Below, one piece after another: positions 14,868 through 23,457 of a stretch of 64,000 bases of DNA (its first letter is position 1; every line of letters starts with the position of its first letter). The position numbers were made by a program, and so were the translations under genes. The notes beneath the pieces were generated by a model. It did not search any database. It saw only the letters and a list, made by a program, of their open reading frames with translations, and had not been told where the DNA came from. Source of the DNA: Nitrospirota bacterium (GTDB taxonomy: Bacteria > Nitrospirota > Thermodesulfovibrionia > Thermodesulfovibrionales > Magnetobacteriaceae). Where the stretch lies: assembly GCA_015233015.1 (NCBI GenBank), contig JADFYO010000002.1:57585-121584 (forward strand), written 5' to 3'.

Positions 14868-17027
14868 TTACTTAGGCGCGACGATTTCCCAGTTTGTGTC
14901 TGCAAGCGTCGGCAGCGCTATCATATCTGTTACAGAAGCGCCGTTCATCAGCCATATGATGTTTTGGCCGGAGGTCTTGTGGCGCCATATTATATCTGTG
15001 ATGCCGTCGCCGTTGAAGTCTCCTGTGCCGACGATTTCCCAGTCCGTATCAGCCAACGTCGGCAAGTACTCCGTACTACTTACGCTGTCACCGTTCATGT
15101 GCCACAGGGCGTTATAGCCGTAAGACGCGTGCCGCCAGAGGATTTCGGTATTGCCGTCGCCGTAGAAATCCCCCGTGCCCACGATTTTCCAGTTCGCGTC
15201 GGTCAATGTTTGCAGCAGCACAACTGAGTTCATGTTCGACTTCTTGATTTTCCACTTGGCGTTATAGCCGAGGGTCTTGTGCCTCCATATCACCACTGTG
15301 TTGTTGTCGCTGTCTGTATCACCGGCTGATACGATTTCCCAGTTTATGTCTGGGACATTACCCAACGCCGCGGCGCTGTTCATTACAGAACCGTTGTCGT
15401 TGTAAAACCATGTTACGGTGTCGCCGGTCATTTTATTTTGCCATATGATGCCGGTTTGATTGTCCTGGTTGAAGTGTCCCGTACCGGCAATCGTCCATGA
15501 TGTGTCGCTGACGGTAGTTAGGTATCTGCTATCTTTCAATGTCGTACCGTTCATCAGCCATGCCGCGTTATATCCTGAGAGTTTGTTTCTCCAGAGGATG
15601 TCCGTGTTGCCGTCGCCGTCGAAGTCGAACTTGCTCTGCCTGAGGGTTTTGCCGCCTTTGAATGAGACGGTAACGGTCTTGTCGGCGGTCATAGTCAGGC
15701 CGCAGAGGCTGTTATAGAGCGAGTCGCATCCCGTCCATGCATCAAACGTCGAGCCGGAGTTGGCTGCCGCCGTCAGGGTTATTTGAGAGCTGGAGCTATA
15801 GCTTGAGGTGCCGGTGTTGCCGCTCCATGTGATAGTTCCCGATGACGCGGTTACACTACCCGAACCGGTGCCAGATTTTACAATCGTCAGGGTATGGGTG
15901 CTTGTGTTGTCAAGGCTGAAAGTGGCGGTTACGCTTTTAGCCGATGTCATCGATACGTAACAAGAGGTTGAGCTTGCGGTATCGCATCCTGTCCAGCTTG
16001 CGAATGTCGAACCGGTGGCGGCCGAGGCTGTCAGAGTTACTGCCGTTCCTGAGGCGTATGACCCGGTACCCGTATTGCCGCTCCATGTGATAGTGCCTGT
16101 GCTTGCCGTAACTGTTCCCGAACCCGAACCTGCTTTTGTGACAGTAAGCGTGTTATTGCCCAGGGCGTCCTGGGTTACGGTAAATGTTTGACCGGCGATA
16201 GACATTGTTCCCGTGCGGGATGTCGTGCCGGTATTTGCCGCGACGCTGTAAGTTACCGTATTGTTTCCGGTAAACGATGTGGGCGATGTTATTGTAATCC
16301 AGCTGACATTAGTTGCCGCCGACCATGAACAAAGTGTATTCGTAGCTGTAACGCCGACGCTTCCACTGCCTCCGGCATACGTATAACTCACGCTTGAAGA
16401 TGCAAGCGTGTATGTCGATGTGCAGACGCTGCTCGAAAATGTCGCGGTTACACTTTTAGCCGAGACAAGCGTGACAGTACAGTGGCTGCCGTTTGTGGAA
16501 TCACAGCCCGACCAACTTGTAAAATTAGAACCGAAGTCCACCGCTACCGCCAGCGCTACCGATGTGCCGGACGCATATAGCGCCGTGCCGGTGCTGCCGC
16601 GCCATGTGATAGTCCCCGAGTCTGCGGTTACAGTGCCTGAACCCGTGCCGGATTTCGTGACCGTGAGGGCATATATTGGCGAAAATGTCGCGGTTACACT
16701 TTTAGCCGAGACAAGCGTAACAGTACATTGGCTGCCGCTTGTGTTATCACATCCCGTCCAACTCGTAAAAGTCGAGCCGGAATTGGCCGCGGCTGTAAGC
16801 GTTACGGACGTACCGGTGGTAAATGCAGCAGAACATGTGGAGCCACAGCTTACACCCGACGGCGAGCTTGTTATTGTGCCATCGCCGGATTTTGATATGC
16901 TTAAAGTAAAGCTGCTAACGCCGTCCCATACGTCGGAATCCCATACGAGGGTGTCCCAGTTGCTGCTGGCGGCCAAGGCAAACGACGGCAAAATTATGAA
17001 TATAAACAAGAATATCCATAGTTTCAT
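14868..17027 (-). CDS. Large secreted repeat protein: InlB-B-like repeats, BACON domain, FG-GAP/VCBS-like repeats
   Basis: The ~719-residue protein has a signal peptide (IFLFIFIILPSFALAASS). Two copies of a bacterial repeat (SGDGTITSSPSGVSCG… FTSWTGCD… SAKSVTATFS) follow, then one BACON domain (YTLASSSVSYTYAGGSGSVG…WITITSP…TMSIAGQTFTVTQ). Two or three further GSGTVTAS…W.GCD…ATFS repeats follow. The C-terminus has five or six FG-GAP/VCBS-like repeats with calcium-type loops (DFDGDGNTDILWRNK, DFYGDGNTEILWRH, DFNGDGITDIIWRHKT). This is a cell-surface adhesin or carbohydrate-binding architecture. ATG 17027 has AGGGAA upstream; an in-frame ATG at 17057 is possible. The exported 17062 gene lies directly upstream. 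Confidence 0.82.
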   Translation of the reverse strand: MKLWIFLFIFIILPSFALAASSNWDTLVWDSDVWDGVSSFTLSISKSGDGTITSSPSGVSCGSTCSAAFTTGTSVTLTAAANSGSTFTSWTGCDNTSGSQCTVTLVSAKSVTATFSPIYALTVTKSGTGSGTVTADSGTITWRGSTGTALYASGTSVALAVAVDFGSNFTSWSGCDSTNGSHCTVTLVSAKSVTATFSSSVCTSTYTLASSSVSYTYAGGSGSVGVTATNTLCSWSAATNVSWITITSPTSFTGNNTVTYSVAANTGTTSRTGTMSIAGQTFTVTQDALGNNTLTVTKAGSGSGTVTASTGTITWSGNTGTGSYASGTAVTLTASAATGSTFASWTGCDTASSTSCYVSMTSAKSVTATFSLDNTSTHTLTIVKSGTGSGSVTASSGTITWSGNTGTSSYSSSSQITLTAAANSGSTFDAWTGCDSLYNSLCGLTMTADKTVTVSFKGGKTLRQSKFDFDGDGNTDILWRNKLSGYNAAWLMNGTTLKDSRYLTTVSDTSWTIAGTGHFNQDNQTGIIWQNKMTGDTVTWFYNDNGSVMNSAAALGNVPDINWEIVSAGDTDSDNNTVVIWRHKTLGYNAKWKIKKSNMNSVVLLQTLTDANWKIVGTGDFYGDGNTEILWRHASYGYNALWHMNGDSVSSTEYLPTLADTDWEIVGTGDFNGDGITDIIWRHKTSGQNIIWLMNGASVTDMIALPTLADTNWEIVAPK

Positions 17028-17061
17028 TTGAGTTTCCCTGTGCAGTAGTTTCATCATGGAA

Positions 17062-17697
17062 TTATCGCCGCCCTACTGTTAGTGGAAGCGTGAAGGATGA
17101 CGATGAGACGCCTGTTACGGATGAGTCGTTGGGCAGTGCCGGTAATGCCGTTATTGTGCCGGAAGAAGAACTACAGCCGTAGTAATAATAGCTCTTATAG
17201 CTTATCGTGGTTAGCGATGCGTTTTTCGACGCATAGTAAAGATGTCCACCACCGTCGGATAATATTGTACCACCAATAAAAGAACCATAAATATAAGCCG
17301 TTCCAGAGCAATTGGTCGAACTGAAATATATATTATTTGGTTTGATCGAACCCGGAGTATTGCTGGGATCCATCATAATTTCAAACAAATATCCATTGGA
17401 ATTTAAAACCATCGTCATACCACCACTCATTCCAAGAAACGTCCCAAGCTCATTCCCATTTCCATCTTTCACGACAATATTCCCATAATTTACATAAGCA
17501 AAATTGTCGTTGATCTCGCTTGATTTTGCGGTCGTCCCCGATGAGAACGTATGTGGCAGGCCGGCGTACGCGGCTGGCGTTAAAAGGATAACTGGCAGGA
17601 CAAGTATAGCGTAAATAAAATAGTGTGTAATAGTTCTGCCCAGAGGCTTAAACAGGCCTGACGCAAACGTCCCGAAAAACTCAGATATGCTTCTCAT
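17062..17697 (-). CDS. Exported protein of unknown function
   Basis: The 211-residue protein is not assigned to a named family. It has a long N-terminal region with a hydrophobic signal (FIYAILVLPVILLTPAAYA) cleavable after AYA. The mature part opens with GLPHTFSSGTTAKSSEINDNF, a motif I associate with secreted proteins in which TAK…EIN.NF begins a short coiled or trimeric stalk. The body is rich in Gly, Ser, Thr and Tyr (SYKSYYYYGCSSSSG). An upstream AT-rich region should hold the promoter. It is the first of two co-directional surface-protein genes, and the downstream partner is the BACON/VCBS protein. Confidence 0.65.
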   Translation of the reverse strand: MRSISEFFGTFASGLFKPLGRTITHYFIYAILVLPVILLTPAAYAGLPHTFSSGTTAKSSEINDNFAYVNYGNIVVKDGNGNELGTFLGMSGGMTMVLNSNGYLFEIMMDPSNTPGSIKPNNIYFSSTNCSGTAYIYGSFIGGTILSDGGGHLYYASKNASLTTISYKSYYYYGCSSSSGTITALPALPNDSSVTGVSSSSFTLPLTVGRR

Positions 17698-18191
17698 GGT
17701 GTGACCTCCCCAATATACATGATAAAGGCTGAAACAGCCTCTTCGTAAACCGCTGTGCCAAAAACAGAAAAGTCATCCAAACCACTCCAGCAATGTATAC
17801 AATATATACCAGAAATAATAACATATTGTCAAGAATATATTATTTATTATCATATAGTTACTCTATGCAGTGCAATAAATGCAAAATCATGTTACCTAAA
17901 GTAAACAATAACAAATGAACGGTATTGCCACAGCATGTTATGTAACATATTGCTATATATACATTTATACAGACTAAACATATACATATATATGGAAAAT
18001 TCCGCATATCGATTATTAGCACTTTTTACTGAACAGTTGGTCTCGCAGGAGATGCCTTTGAGCCTCTGCCATTAACCACTCCACCGCGCTCGTTTGACCC
18101 CGCTGATTTCCTTGCGGGTTTGACTTTTACCCGCTGACTGTTGCTATCATATTACGACGAAGGTAATGACTGTGAATAAGGAGAAAACGAT
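17698..18191. other. 494-bp gene-free spacer; AT-rich promoter region plus GC-rich block
   Basis: From 17698 to about 18040 the DNA is very AT-rich with TATATA runs, fitting the divergent promoters of the two flanking genes. From about 18041 to 18140 it becomes abruptly GC-richer. That block contains CCCGC/GCGGG (about 18100-18119), followed by a T-rich stretch that could act as a terminator. On the minus strand it has a 38-codon open frame without convincing homology. No complete tRNA or known RNA is recognised. Confidence 0.4.
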
Positions 18192-19271
18192 TTGAAAATT
18201 GCTATAACCGGACTTCAAAACTCCGGTAAGACTACCGTATTTAATGCCCTCACGGGCATGAGCGCGCAGACGTCCATATATGCGTCGTCCATGGATGAGC
18301 CTAATGTCGGGTCAGTCCGGGTCAACGACAAACGCGTTGAAACGCTGTCAGACATATATAAGCCGAAAAAGACCACCTACTCCTCGATTATCTATTCGGA
18401 CTTTCAGGGACTTACAAAAGGCGACACCGCCCACAACAGGAAGGTCTTCGAGTTCATCCGGGACGCAGACGCCATTGTCGAAGTGGTCAGGGCATTCGAA
18501 GATGACGCGATTGTTCATCCCGACAATTCCATAGACCCAGCCAGAGACGCGGCAAACCTCGAGGCTGAACTCCTGCTCTATGACCTCGAACTGGTCGAAA
18601 AACGCCTCGGACGCATGAGTGATGCCGCTAAGCGCGGGAAACGCCCCGACGAAGCAGAAAAGAAGATCCTCGAAAAATGCAAAGAGGCACTCTACAAAGA
18701 AATCCCACTGAGGAAAACCCCATTTACGCCGGAAGAACAAAAGGCCATCGTCCACCTGCAATTTATATCTGTTATACCCAAGATAATAGTAATAAACATA
18801 TCCGAAGATGCAATCGGCAAGACCAATCCCCTGATAGAGGAGATAGCGGCAAGGCTCAGCTTCGACAGGAACGCGGTCATCAGCCTCTCGGGGAAGATTG
18901 AAATGGAGATAGCGCAGCTGCCCCCCGGCGAGGCAGAGTCTTTTCTCAAGGACATGGGCATAGAGGAATCTGCCCGCGATAAAGTCGTAAACAAGGGCTA
19001 TGAGCTGTTGGGCCTGATTTCATTTCTCACCAGCGGGGAAGACGAGGTGCGGGCCTGGACAATAACCAGGGGAATGTCGGCGCTGGAGGCCGCAGGGAAG
19101 ATACATTCGGACATAGAGAGGGGTTTTATCAGGGCGGAGGTTGTGGCCTACGACGATTTTATTGCCAGCGGGACAATGGCCGGCGTAAAGAAGGCGGGAT
19201 TAGCACGCCTCGAAGGGAAAAATTATGTCGTTGCCGACGGCGATATAATAAATTTTCGTTTTAATGTGTGA
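18192..19271 (+). CDS. YchF/OLA1-like P-loop NTPase with TGS domain, divergent
   Basis: The 359-residue protein follows the YchF layout. G1 is GLQNSGKTTVFNALTG (residues 7-22), a switch region EPNVGSVRVND follows, and G3-like DFQGLTKG is next. The specificity motif is the NxxE type (INISE), which in YchF favours ATP over GTP. A helical insert separates these from the C-terminal DUF933/TGS half (VRAWTITRGMSALEAAGKIHSDIERGFIRAEVV… GLARLEGKNYVVADGDIINFRF). G3 and its surroundings are shorter than canonical YchF, so this may be a paralogue rather than the orthologue. TTG 18192 is chosen because AAGGAG lies about 10 bases upstream. It likely associates with ribosomes. Confidence 0.82.
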   Translation: MKIAITGLQNSGKTTVFNALTGMSAQTSIYASSMDEPNVGSVRVNDKRVETLSDIYKPKKTTYSSIIYSDFQGLTKGDTAHNRKVFEFIRDADAIVEVVRAFEDDAIVHPDNSIDPARDAANLEAELLLYDLELVEKRLGRMSDAAKRGKRPDEAEKKILEKCKEALYKEIPLRKTPFTPEEQKAIVHLQFISVIPKIIVINISEDAIGKTNPLIEEIAARLSFDRNAVISLSGKIEMEIAQLPPGEAESFLKDMGIEESARDKVVNKGYELLGLISFLTSGEDEVRAWTITRGMSALEAAGKIHSDIERGFIRAEVVAYDDFIASGTMAGVKKAGLARLEGKNYVVADGDIINFRFNV

Positions 19272-19286
19272 AAGATTACAATATTT

Positions 19287-19316
19287 TTGCTAAAACACAG
19301 TGTTTTCGGCTATAAT
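19287..19316 (+). promoter_or_regulatory. Sigma70-type promoter for the glgM-glgE operon
   Basis: TTGCTA at 19287-19292 and a consensus TATAAT at 19311-19316 have an 18-base spacer. The spacer contains the palindrome AAAACAC-A-GTGTTTT, which could be an operator. The gene starts 74 bases downstream. Confidence 0.5.
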
Positions 19317-19390
19317 CAGCGAATGAGGAAAGTGTCGGAGAGTCAACAAACACAAGGCCGGAACAGGGGTCCGGGCCAAAGGAGGGAGCA

Positions 19391-20587
19391 ATGAAAGCGC
19401 TGATTTTAACAAACGAATATCCACCATACATATACGGCGGGGCGGGTGTGCATGTCGAATATCTCACACGCGAGATGTCAAAATTAATCGGTGTGGATGT
19501 GCGCTGTTTCGGGGACCAGGCAGCTGACAAGGAGCCGCTTAAAGTCAGGGGCTATAGCGTCGATCAAAAAATGGTCGAAGACAGCGAAAAAAAACTGAAA
19601 TCCCTTTTTTCCGCCCTGTATAATTGCATATCTTTTAACGTTACACCAATCGATGCCGATGTCGTGCACTGCCACACATGGTACACCCATTTTGGCGGCA
19701 TTCTGGCAAAAAAATCCTACGGGATTCCACTGGTAATAACTACCCATTCGCTTGAGCCTCTGCGCCCGTGGAAGCGGGAACAGCTCGGGCTTGGCTATGA
19801 CGCGTCGATGTGGGTGGAAAAAACCGCCCTCGAGATGGCTGACGCGATTATCGCCGTCTCTGAAGGGATGAAAAGGGACATCGTAGAGCTTTTCAACGTC
19901 AATGAAGATAAAATAGAGGTCATATATAACGGCATAGACACGGAGGAATACTACCCTGTCAAAGAGAAAGAGGCGCTGGCCCAATATGGCATTAACCCGG
20001 ACAGGCCATATGTCCTTTTCGTTGGCCGTATAACGCGCCAAAAGGGGATAATTCACCTCGTTAACGCCATCGAACACATTGACGCCGGTGCGCAGATAGT
20101 CCTGTGCGCAGGGCAACCCGATACCCCTGAGATAAAGCATGAAATGGAAGAGGGTATAAAGTCAATCAAAAGGGACAATGTCATCTGGATACAGAAAATG
20201 GTATCGAAGAAAGAGGTAATTCAGCTTTATACGCACGCATCGGTGTTTTGCTGTCCATCGATATATGAACCATTTGGTATAATAAACCTCGAGGCGATGG
20301 CCTGTGAAACTCCCGTGGTGGCAAGTGCCGTGGGCGGCATCGTCGAGATAATCGAAGACGGGCAGACAGGGTTTCTCGTCAGGTTCGACCAGCATAAGGA
20401 AAGCCCCTTTGAGCCGCTCTCTCCCGCGGAATTTTCTGCTGACCTCGCTGAGAAGATTAATATAATCCTGGCCGACAAACATCTGGCGGAGGAAATGGGA
20501 CGAAAGGGAAGGCTGCGGGCGGAGAAATCATTCAGCTGGAAGGCAATAGCCGCCCAAGTGGTCAATTTATATGGAAAACTTGTTTAA
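19391..20587 (+). CDS. glgM: GT4 glycosyltransferase, probable alpha-maltose-1-phosphate synthase (GlgM) / glycogen synthase
   Basis: The 398-residue GT-B enzyme has the N-terminal EYPPYIYGGAGVHVEYLTREM signature of bacterial GT4 glycogen-synthase-like proteins. It also has HCHTWYTHFGG, the Rossmann-like FVGRITRQKG sugar-nucleotide region and the C-terminal E-x7-E motif in CPSIYEPFGIINLEAMA. GlgM joins ADP-glucose and glucose-1-phosphate into maltose-1-phosphate, the GlgE substrate. The glgE gene lies 33 bases downstream, which supports this over a plain GT5 glycogen synthase. GGAGGGAGCA precedes the ATG. The nucleotide-sugar preference cannot be read from the sequence alone. Confidence 0.83.
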   Translation: MKALILTNEYPPYIYGGAGVHVEYLTREMSKLIGVDVRCFGDQAADKEPLKVRGYSVDQKMVEDSEKKLKSLFSALYNCISFNVTPIDADVVHCHTWYTHFGGILAKKSYGIPLVITTHSLEPLRPWKREQLGLGYDASMWVEKTALEMADAIIAVSEGMKRDIVELFNVNEDKIEVIYNGIDTEEYYPVKEKEALAQYGINPDRPYVLFVGRITRQKGIIHLVNAIEHIDAGAQIVLCAGQPDTPEIKHEMEEGIKSIKRDNVIWIQKMVSKKEVIQLYTHASVFCCPSIYEPFGIINLEAMACETPVVASAVGGIVEIIEDGQTGFLVRFDQHKESPFEPLSPAEFSADLAEKINIILADKHLAEEMGRKGRLRAEKSFSWKAIAAQVVNLYGKLV

Positions 20588-20620
20588 GGATAAAATCGGC
20601 AATTAATAAAGAGGTGCAAT

Positions 20621-22618
20621 GTGTTGAATAATCCATTTGTCATAAAAGACATAGAACCAAGCGCAGACGGCGGGCTGTATCCAATAAAGAGAGAGACAGG
20701 GGATGTCCTGAAAGTCAGGGCAACGGTCTTCAGAGACGGCCACGATATAACCAAAGCCGTGCTGAAATATAAAGAGAAATACTCCGGCGACACATGGAAC
20801 CACATTAATATGGCGCTGGTTAATCCCGGCCTCGACCTATGGGAGGGCAGTTTTAAACTTGAGAAAAACACCCGCTACCTTTATACGATAGAGGCATATA
20901 CGGATGTCTTTGCCTCATGGCTCAGGGATACCATGAAGAAATTCGGGGCGGGGCAGGATGTAAAAAGCGAACTGGCCGAGGGCGAGATAATAATTGCCGA
21001 AGTTGCCGGGCATATCACCGCTAAAGAGGAGAAGCAATATTTTGTTGACATCGTGGAGATGATCGGGAAAAAGAAAACGGTTGAAGAGAAGATTAAAACA
21101 ATGTCCAACCCACTTCTTGCCGACATCGTCGAATCATATGCAGTGCGTCTGGATTTAACGGTTTATGAACCGTATCTCGAGGTAATCGTTGACAGGGAAA
21201 GGGCGCGCTACGCGGCATGGTATGAGTTTTTCCCCCGTTCAGCAGGTCATGACGCAACAAGGAGCGCGACATTTAAGGAATGTATCGGGCGGCTTCCCGC
21301 GATAAAGGAAATGGGGTTTGACGTTGTCTATCTGCCGCCAATTCATCCCATAGGAAAGACGAAACGCAAAGGCCCCAACAACTCCCTGACCGCCGGTCCC
21401 GATGACCCCGGCTCGCCATACGCAATCGGAAACGCCGGAGGCGGGCACATGGCCGTCGAACCTGGGCTTGGAACGCTCGAAGATTTTGAGGAGTTCGAAA
21501 AGGCCTGCCGCGCACTCGATATGGAAATAGCCCTCGACTTTGCAATCAACTGCTCCCCCGACCATCCATATGTAAAAGCACATCCCGAATGGTTTTTTAA
21601 GCGCCCCGACGGCTCGATTAAATACGCGGAGAACCCGCCGAAAAAATATGAAGACATCTATCCTTTGAACTTCTACGCTCCCGATGGGGCATGGAAGGAG
21701 TTATGGGAGGAGATGAAAAAAATCCTCACCTTCTGGATAGGAAAAGGTGTGAGGATATTCAGGGTTGACAACCCGCATACGAAACCTATTCCATTTTGGA
21801 AGTGGCTGATAACCGAACTACAAAAAGACTACCCCGACGTAATATTCCTGGCCGAGGCATTTACAAGGCCGCCAGTGATGGGAGAGCTTGCGGCGGTTGG
21901 CTTTACCCAGTCTTATACATATTTCACATGGAGGAATTTTAAGGGGGAGATAATCGACTACTTTACCGAATTGACGCAGTCCGATGTGAAAGAATATATG
22001 CGTGGAAACCTATTTGCCAACACCCCGGACATACTGCCCCAAATTCTTCAGATAGGGGGCCGTGCGGCATTTAAGATGAGGTTTGTCCTTGCGGCAACGC
22101 TGTCATCCGTATATGGCATATACAGCGGCTTCGAACTATGTGAAAATAACGCGATAGATGGAAAAGAGGAGTATCTGAACTCCGAGAAATACGAAATTAA
22201 GGTATGGGACTGGGACAGGCCCGGCAACATAACTGACTTCATCACCCTGATAAATAAAGTAAGGCGGGAAAACCCGGCCCTTCATCATTACAAGAATCTC
22301 CGGTTCTTTCGCTCTGATAACGAGAATATCCTGTTCTACGGCAAGGTATCTCCGGATGGAAATAACATTGTCCTTGTCGTTGCCAATCTTGACCCGTTTC
22401 AGACACATAACTCACTGGTATATATCCCGCTGCAAGACCTCGGCATAGGATACGACGAGACCTACGAGCTTCAAAACCTGATAAACGGCGAGAGAATGTT
22501 ATGCAAGGGCGAGGAGTTCTTTGTCACGCTTAATCCAGACTGGGAACCTGCCTTTGTCTTCCGGCTCGACAGGTGGACAAAGCACAGGGAGGAAAAATTT
22601 GACTACTTCGGCATGTAA
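20621..22618 (+). CDS. glgE: Alpha-1,4-glucan:maltose-1-phosphate maltosyltransferase
   Basis: The 665-residue GH13_3 enzyme transfers maltose from maltose-1-phosphate to the non-reducing end of alpha-1,4-glucans in the cytoplasm. GlgE marks are PRSAGHDATRSATFKECIGRL, VVYLPPIHPIGKTKRKGPNN and YAIGNAGGGHMAVEPGLGTL. The nucleophile region is RIFRVDNPHTKPIPFW (Asp383) and the acid/base is Glu412 in FLAEAFTRP. The 29-residue spacing between these equals that in Streptomyces GlgE. The start is GTG 20621 or the adjacent TTG 20624 behind GAGGTG. With the preceding GT4 gene it forms a GlgM-GlgE glycogen-like pathway. Length matches the family. Confidence 0.94.
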   Translation: MLNNPFVIKDIEPSADGGLYPIKRETGDVLKVRATVFRDGHDITKAVLKYKEKYSGDTWNHINMALVNPGLDLWEGSFKLEKNTRYLYTIEAYTDVFASWLRDTMKKFGAGQDVKSELAEGEIIIAEVAGHITAKEEKQYFVDIVEMIGKKKTVEEKIKTMSNPLLADIVESYAVRLDLTVYEPYLEVIVDRERARYAAWYEFFPRSAGHDATRSATFKECIGRLPAIKEMGFDVVYLPPIHPIGKTKRKGPNNSLTAGPDDPGSPYAIGNAGGGHMAVEPGLGTLEDFEEFEKACRALDMEIALDFAINCSPDHPYVKAHPEWFFKRPDGSIKYAENPPKKYEDIYPLNFYAPDGAWKELWEEMKKILTFWIGKGVRIFRVDNPHTKPIPFWKWLITELQKDYPDVIFLAEAFTRPPVMGELAAVGFTQSYTYFTWRNFKGEIIDYFTELTQSDVKEYMRGNLFANTPDILPQILQIGGRAAFKMRFVLAATLSSVYGIYSGFELCENNAIDGKEEYLNSEKYEIKVWDWDRPGNITDFITLINKVRRENPALHHYKNLRFFRSDNENILFYGKVSPDGNNIVLVVANLDPFQTHNSLVYIPLQDLGIGYDETYELQNLINGERMLCKGEEFFVTLNPDWEPAFVFRLDRWTKHREEKFDYFGM

Positions 22619-22635
22619 TTATATTGTCCCGAATT

Positions 22636-23445
22636 ATGAATCTTATTAGGCTTATAACTTCTAATTGCGCCGATTTGTACAGAAACAGAGAGATACTTTT
22701 TGAGTTGGCGCGGCGGGATTTCAGGGCGAGATATCTGGGGTCATATATGGGTGTTTTATGGGCTTTTATCAATCCCGCGGTTTATGTGGCAATCCTGTGG
22801 TTTGTGTTTCAGCTTGGCTTCAAGGCCAGGCAGACGGACAACTTCCCCTTTATCCTGTGGCTTATTCCCGGCATAGTAGCGTGGTTCTTTATTTCTGACA
22901 GCATAATGGGAGCGACGCATTCTATCCTGGATTACAGTTTTTTAGTCAAAAGGGTAGTCTTTCGGGTAAGCGTCCTGCCCATTGTGAAAATCCTTGCCGC
23001 CCTCTACGTACATTTGTTTTTCCTTATCTTATTATTCGTAGTGTTTTTTGTCCATGGTTATGTGTTTTCTATTTATTGGGTGCAGGTGCTGTATTACCTT
23101 TTTGCGTCGCTTGCGCTTATGCTGGGGATTTCGTGGGTAACGTCGTCTGTGATGATTTTCTTCAGAGACTTCGGGCAGATAGTTTCGATGGCGCTGCAGT
23201 TTGGTTTTTGGCTTACCCCTGTGTTTTGGTCAGTCAGGTCAATGCCGCCCAAATATCTGTTTCTGCTGAAGCTCAATCCCCTGTATTATATAATCGACGG
23301 CTACAGGAACAGTTTTGTATATAAGATATGGTTTTGGGAGACCCCGCTGTTAACTCTGTATTACTGGTTATTCACGGCAATGGTTTTGGTAACCGGCCTG
23401 AAGTTATTTCGTAAGATGAGGCCGCACTTTGCGGATATGCTTTAG
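22636..23445 (+). CDS. Polysaccharide ABC exporter, membrane subunit (Wzm/TagG/KpsM type)
   Basis: The ~269-residue ABC-2 type permease has six hydrophobic helices. Family hallmarks are a cytoplasmic N-terminus with LFELARRDFRARYLGSYMGVLWAFINP, AWFFISDSIMGATHSILDYSFLVKRV and the C-terminal WLTPVFWSVRSMPPKYLFLLKLNPLYYIIDGYRN. It should form the inner-membrane channel for lipid-linked O-polysaccharide or a similar glycan together with the next gene's ATPase. Starts at TTG 22624 and ATG 22636 are both possible; neither has a clear ribosome-binding site and coupling to glgE (stop 22618) is likely. This is an unusual operon partner for GlgE. Confidence 0.9.
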   Translation: MNLIRLITSNCADLYRNREILFELARRDFRARYLGSYMGVLWAFINPAVYVAILWFVFQLGFKARQTDNFPFILWLIPGIVAWFFISDSIMGATHSILDYSFLVKRVVFRVSVLPIVKILAALYVHLFFLILLFVVFFVHGYVFSIYWVQVLYYLFASLALMLGISWVTSSVMIFFRDFGQIVSMALQFGFWLTPVFWSVRSMPPKYLFLLKLNPLYYIIDGYRNSFVYKIWFWETPLLTLYYWLFTAMVLVTGLKLFRKMRPHFADML

Positions 23446-23457
23446 AGACATAGGACG

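Noticed and set aside
14661..15227. Plus-strand frame starting before the hairpin array
   Set aside because: It runs through three perfect hairpins and then antisense through the VCBS-like repeats; no coding signature.
16408..17031. Long plus-strand open frame antisense to the surface repeat protein
   Set aside because: It is the complement of Thr/Ser/Gly-rich repeats, has Val/Pro/Glu-biased composition, no ribosome-binding site and no family resemblance; the minus-strand gene has signal peptide and recognisable domains.
18041..18095. tRNA-like sequence on the minus strand (GGTGGAGTGGTTAATGGC resembles a D-arm)
   Set aside because: No matching anticodon stem, T-arm or acceptor pairing could be found, so no cloverleaf forms.
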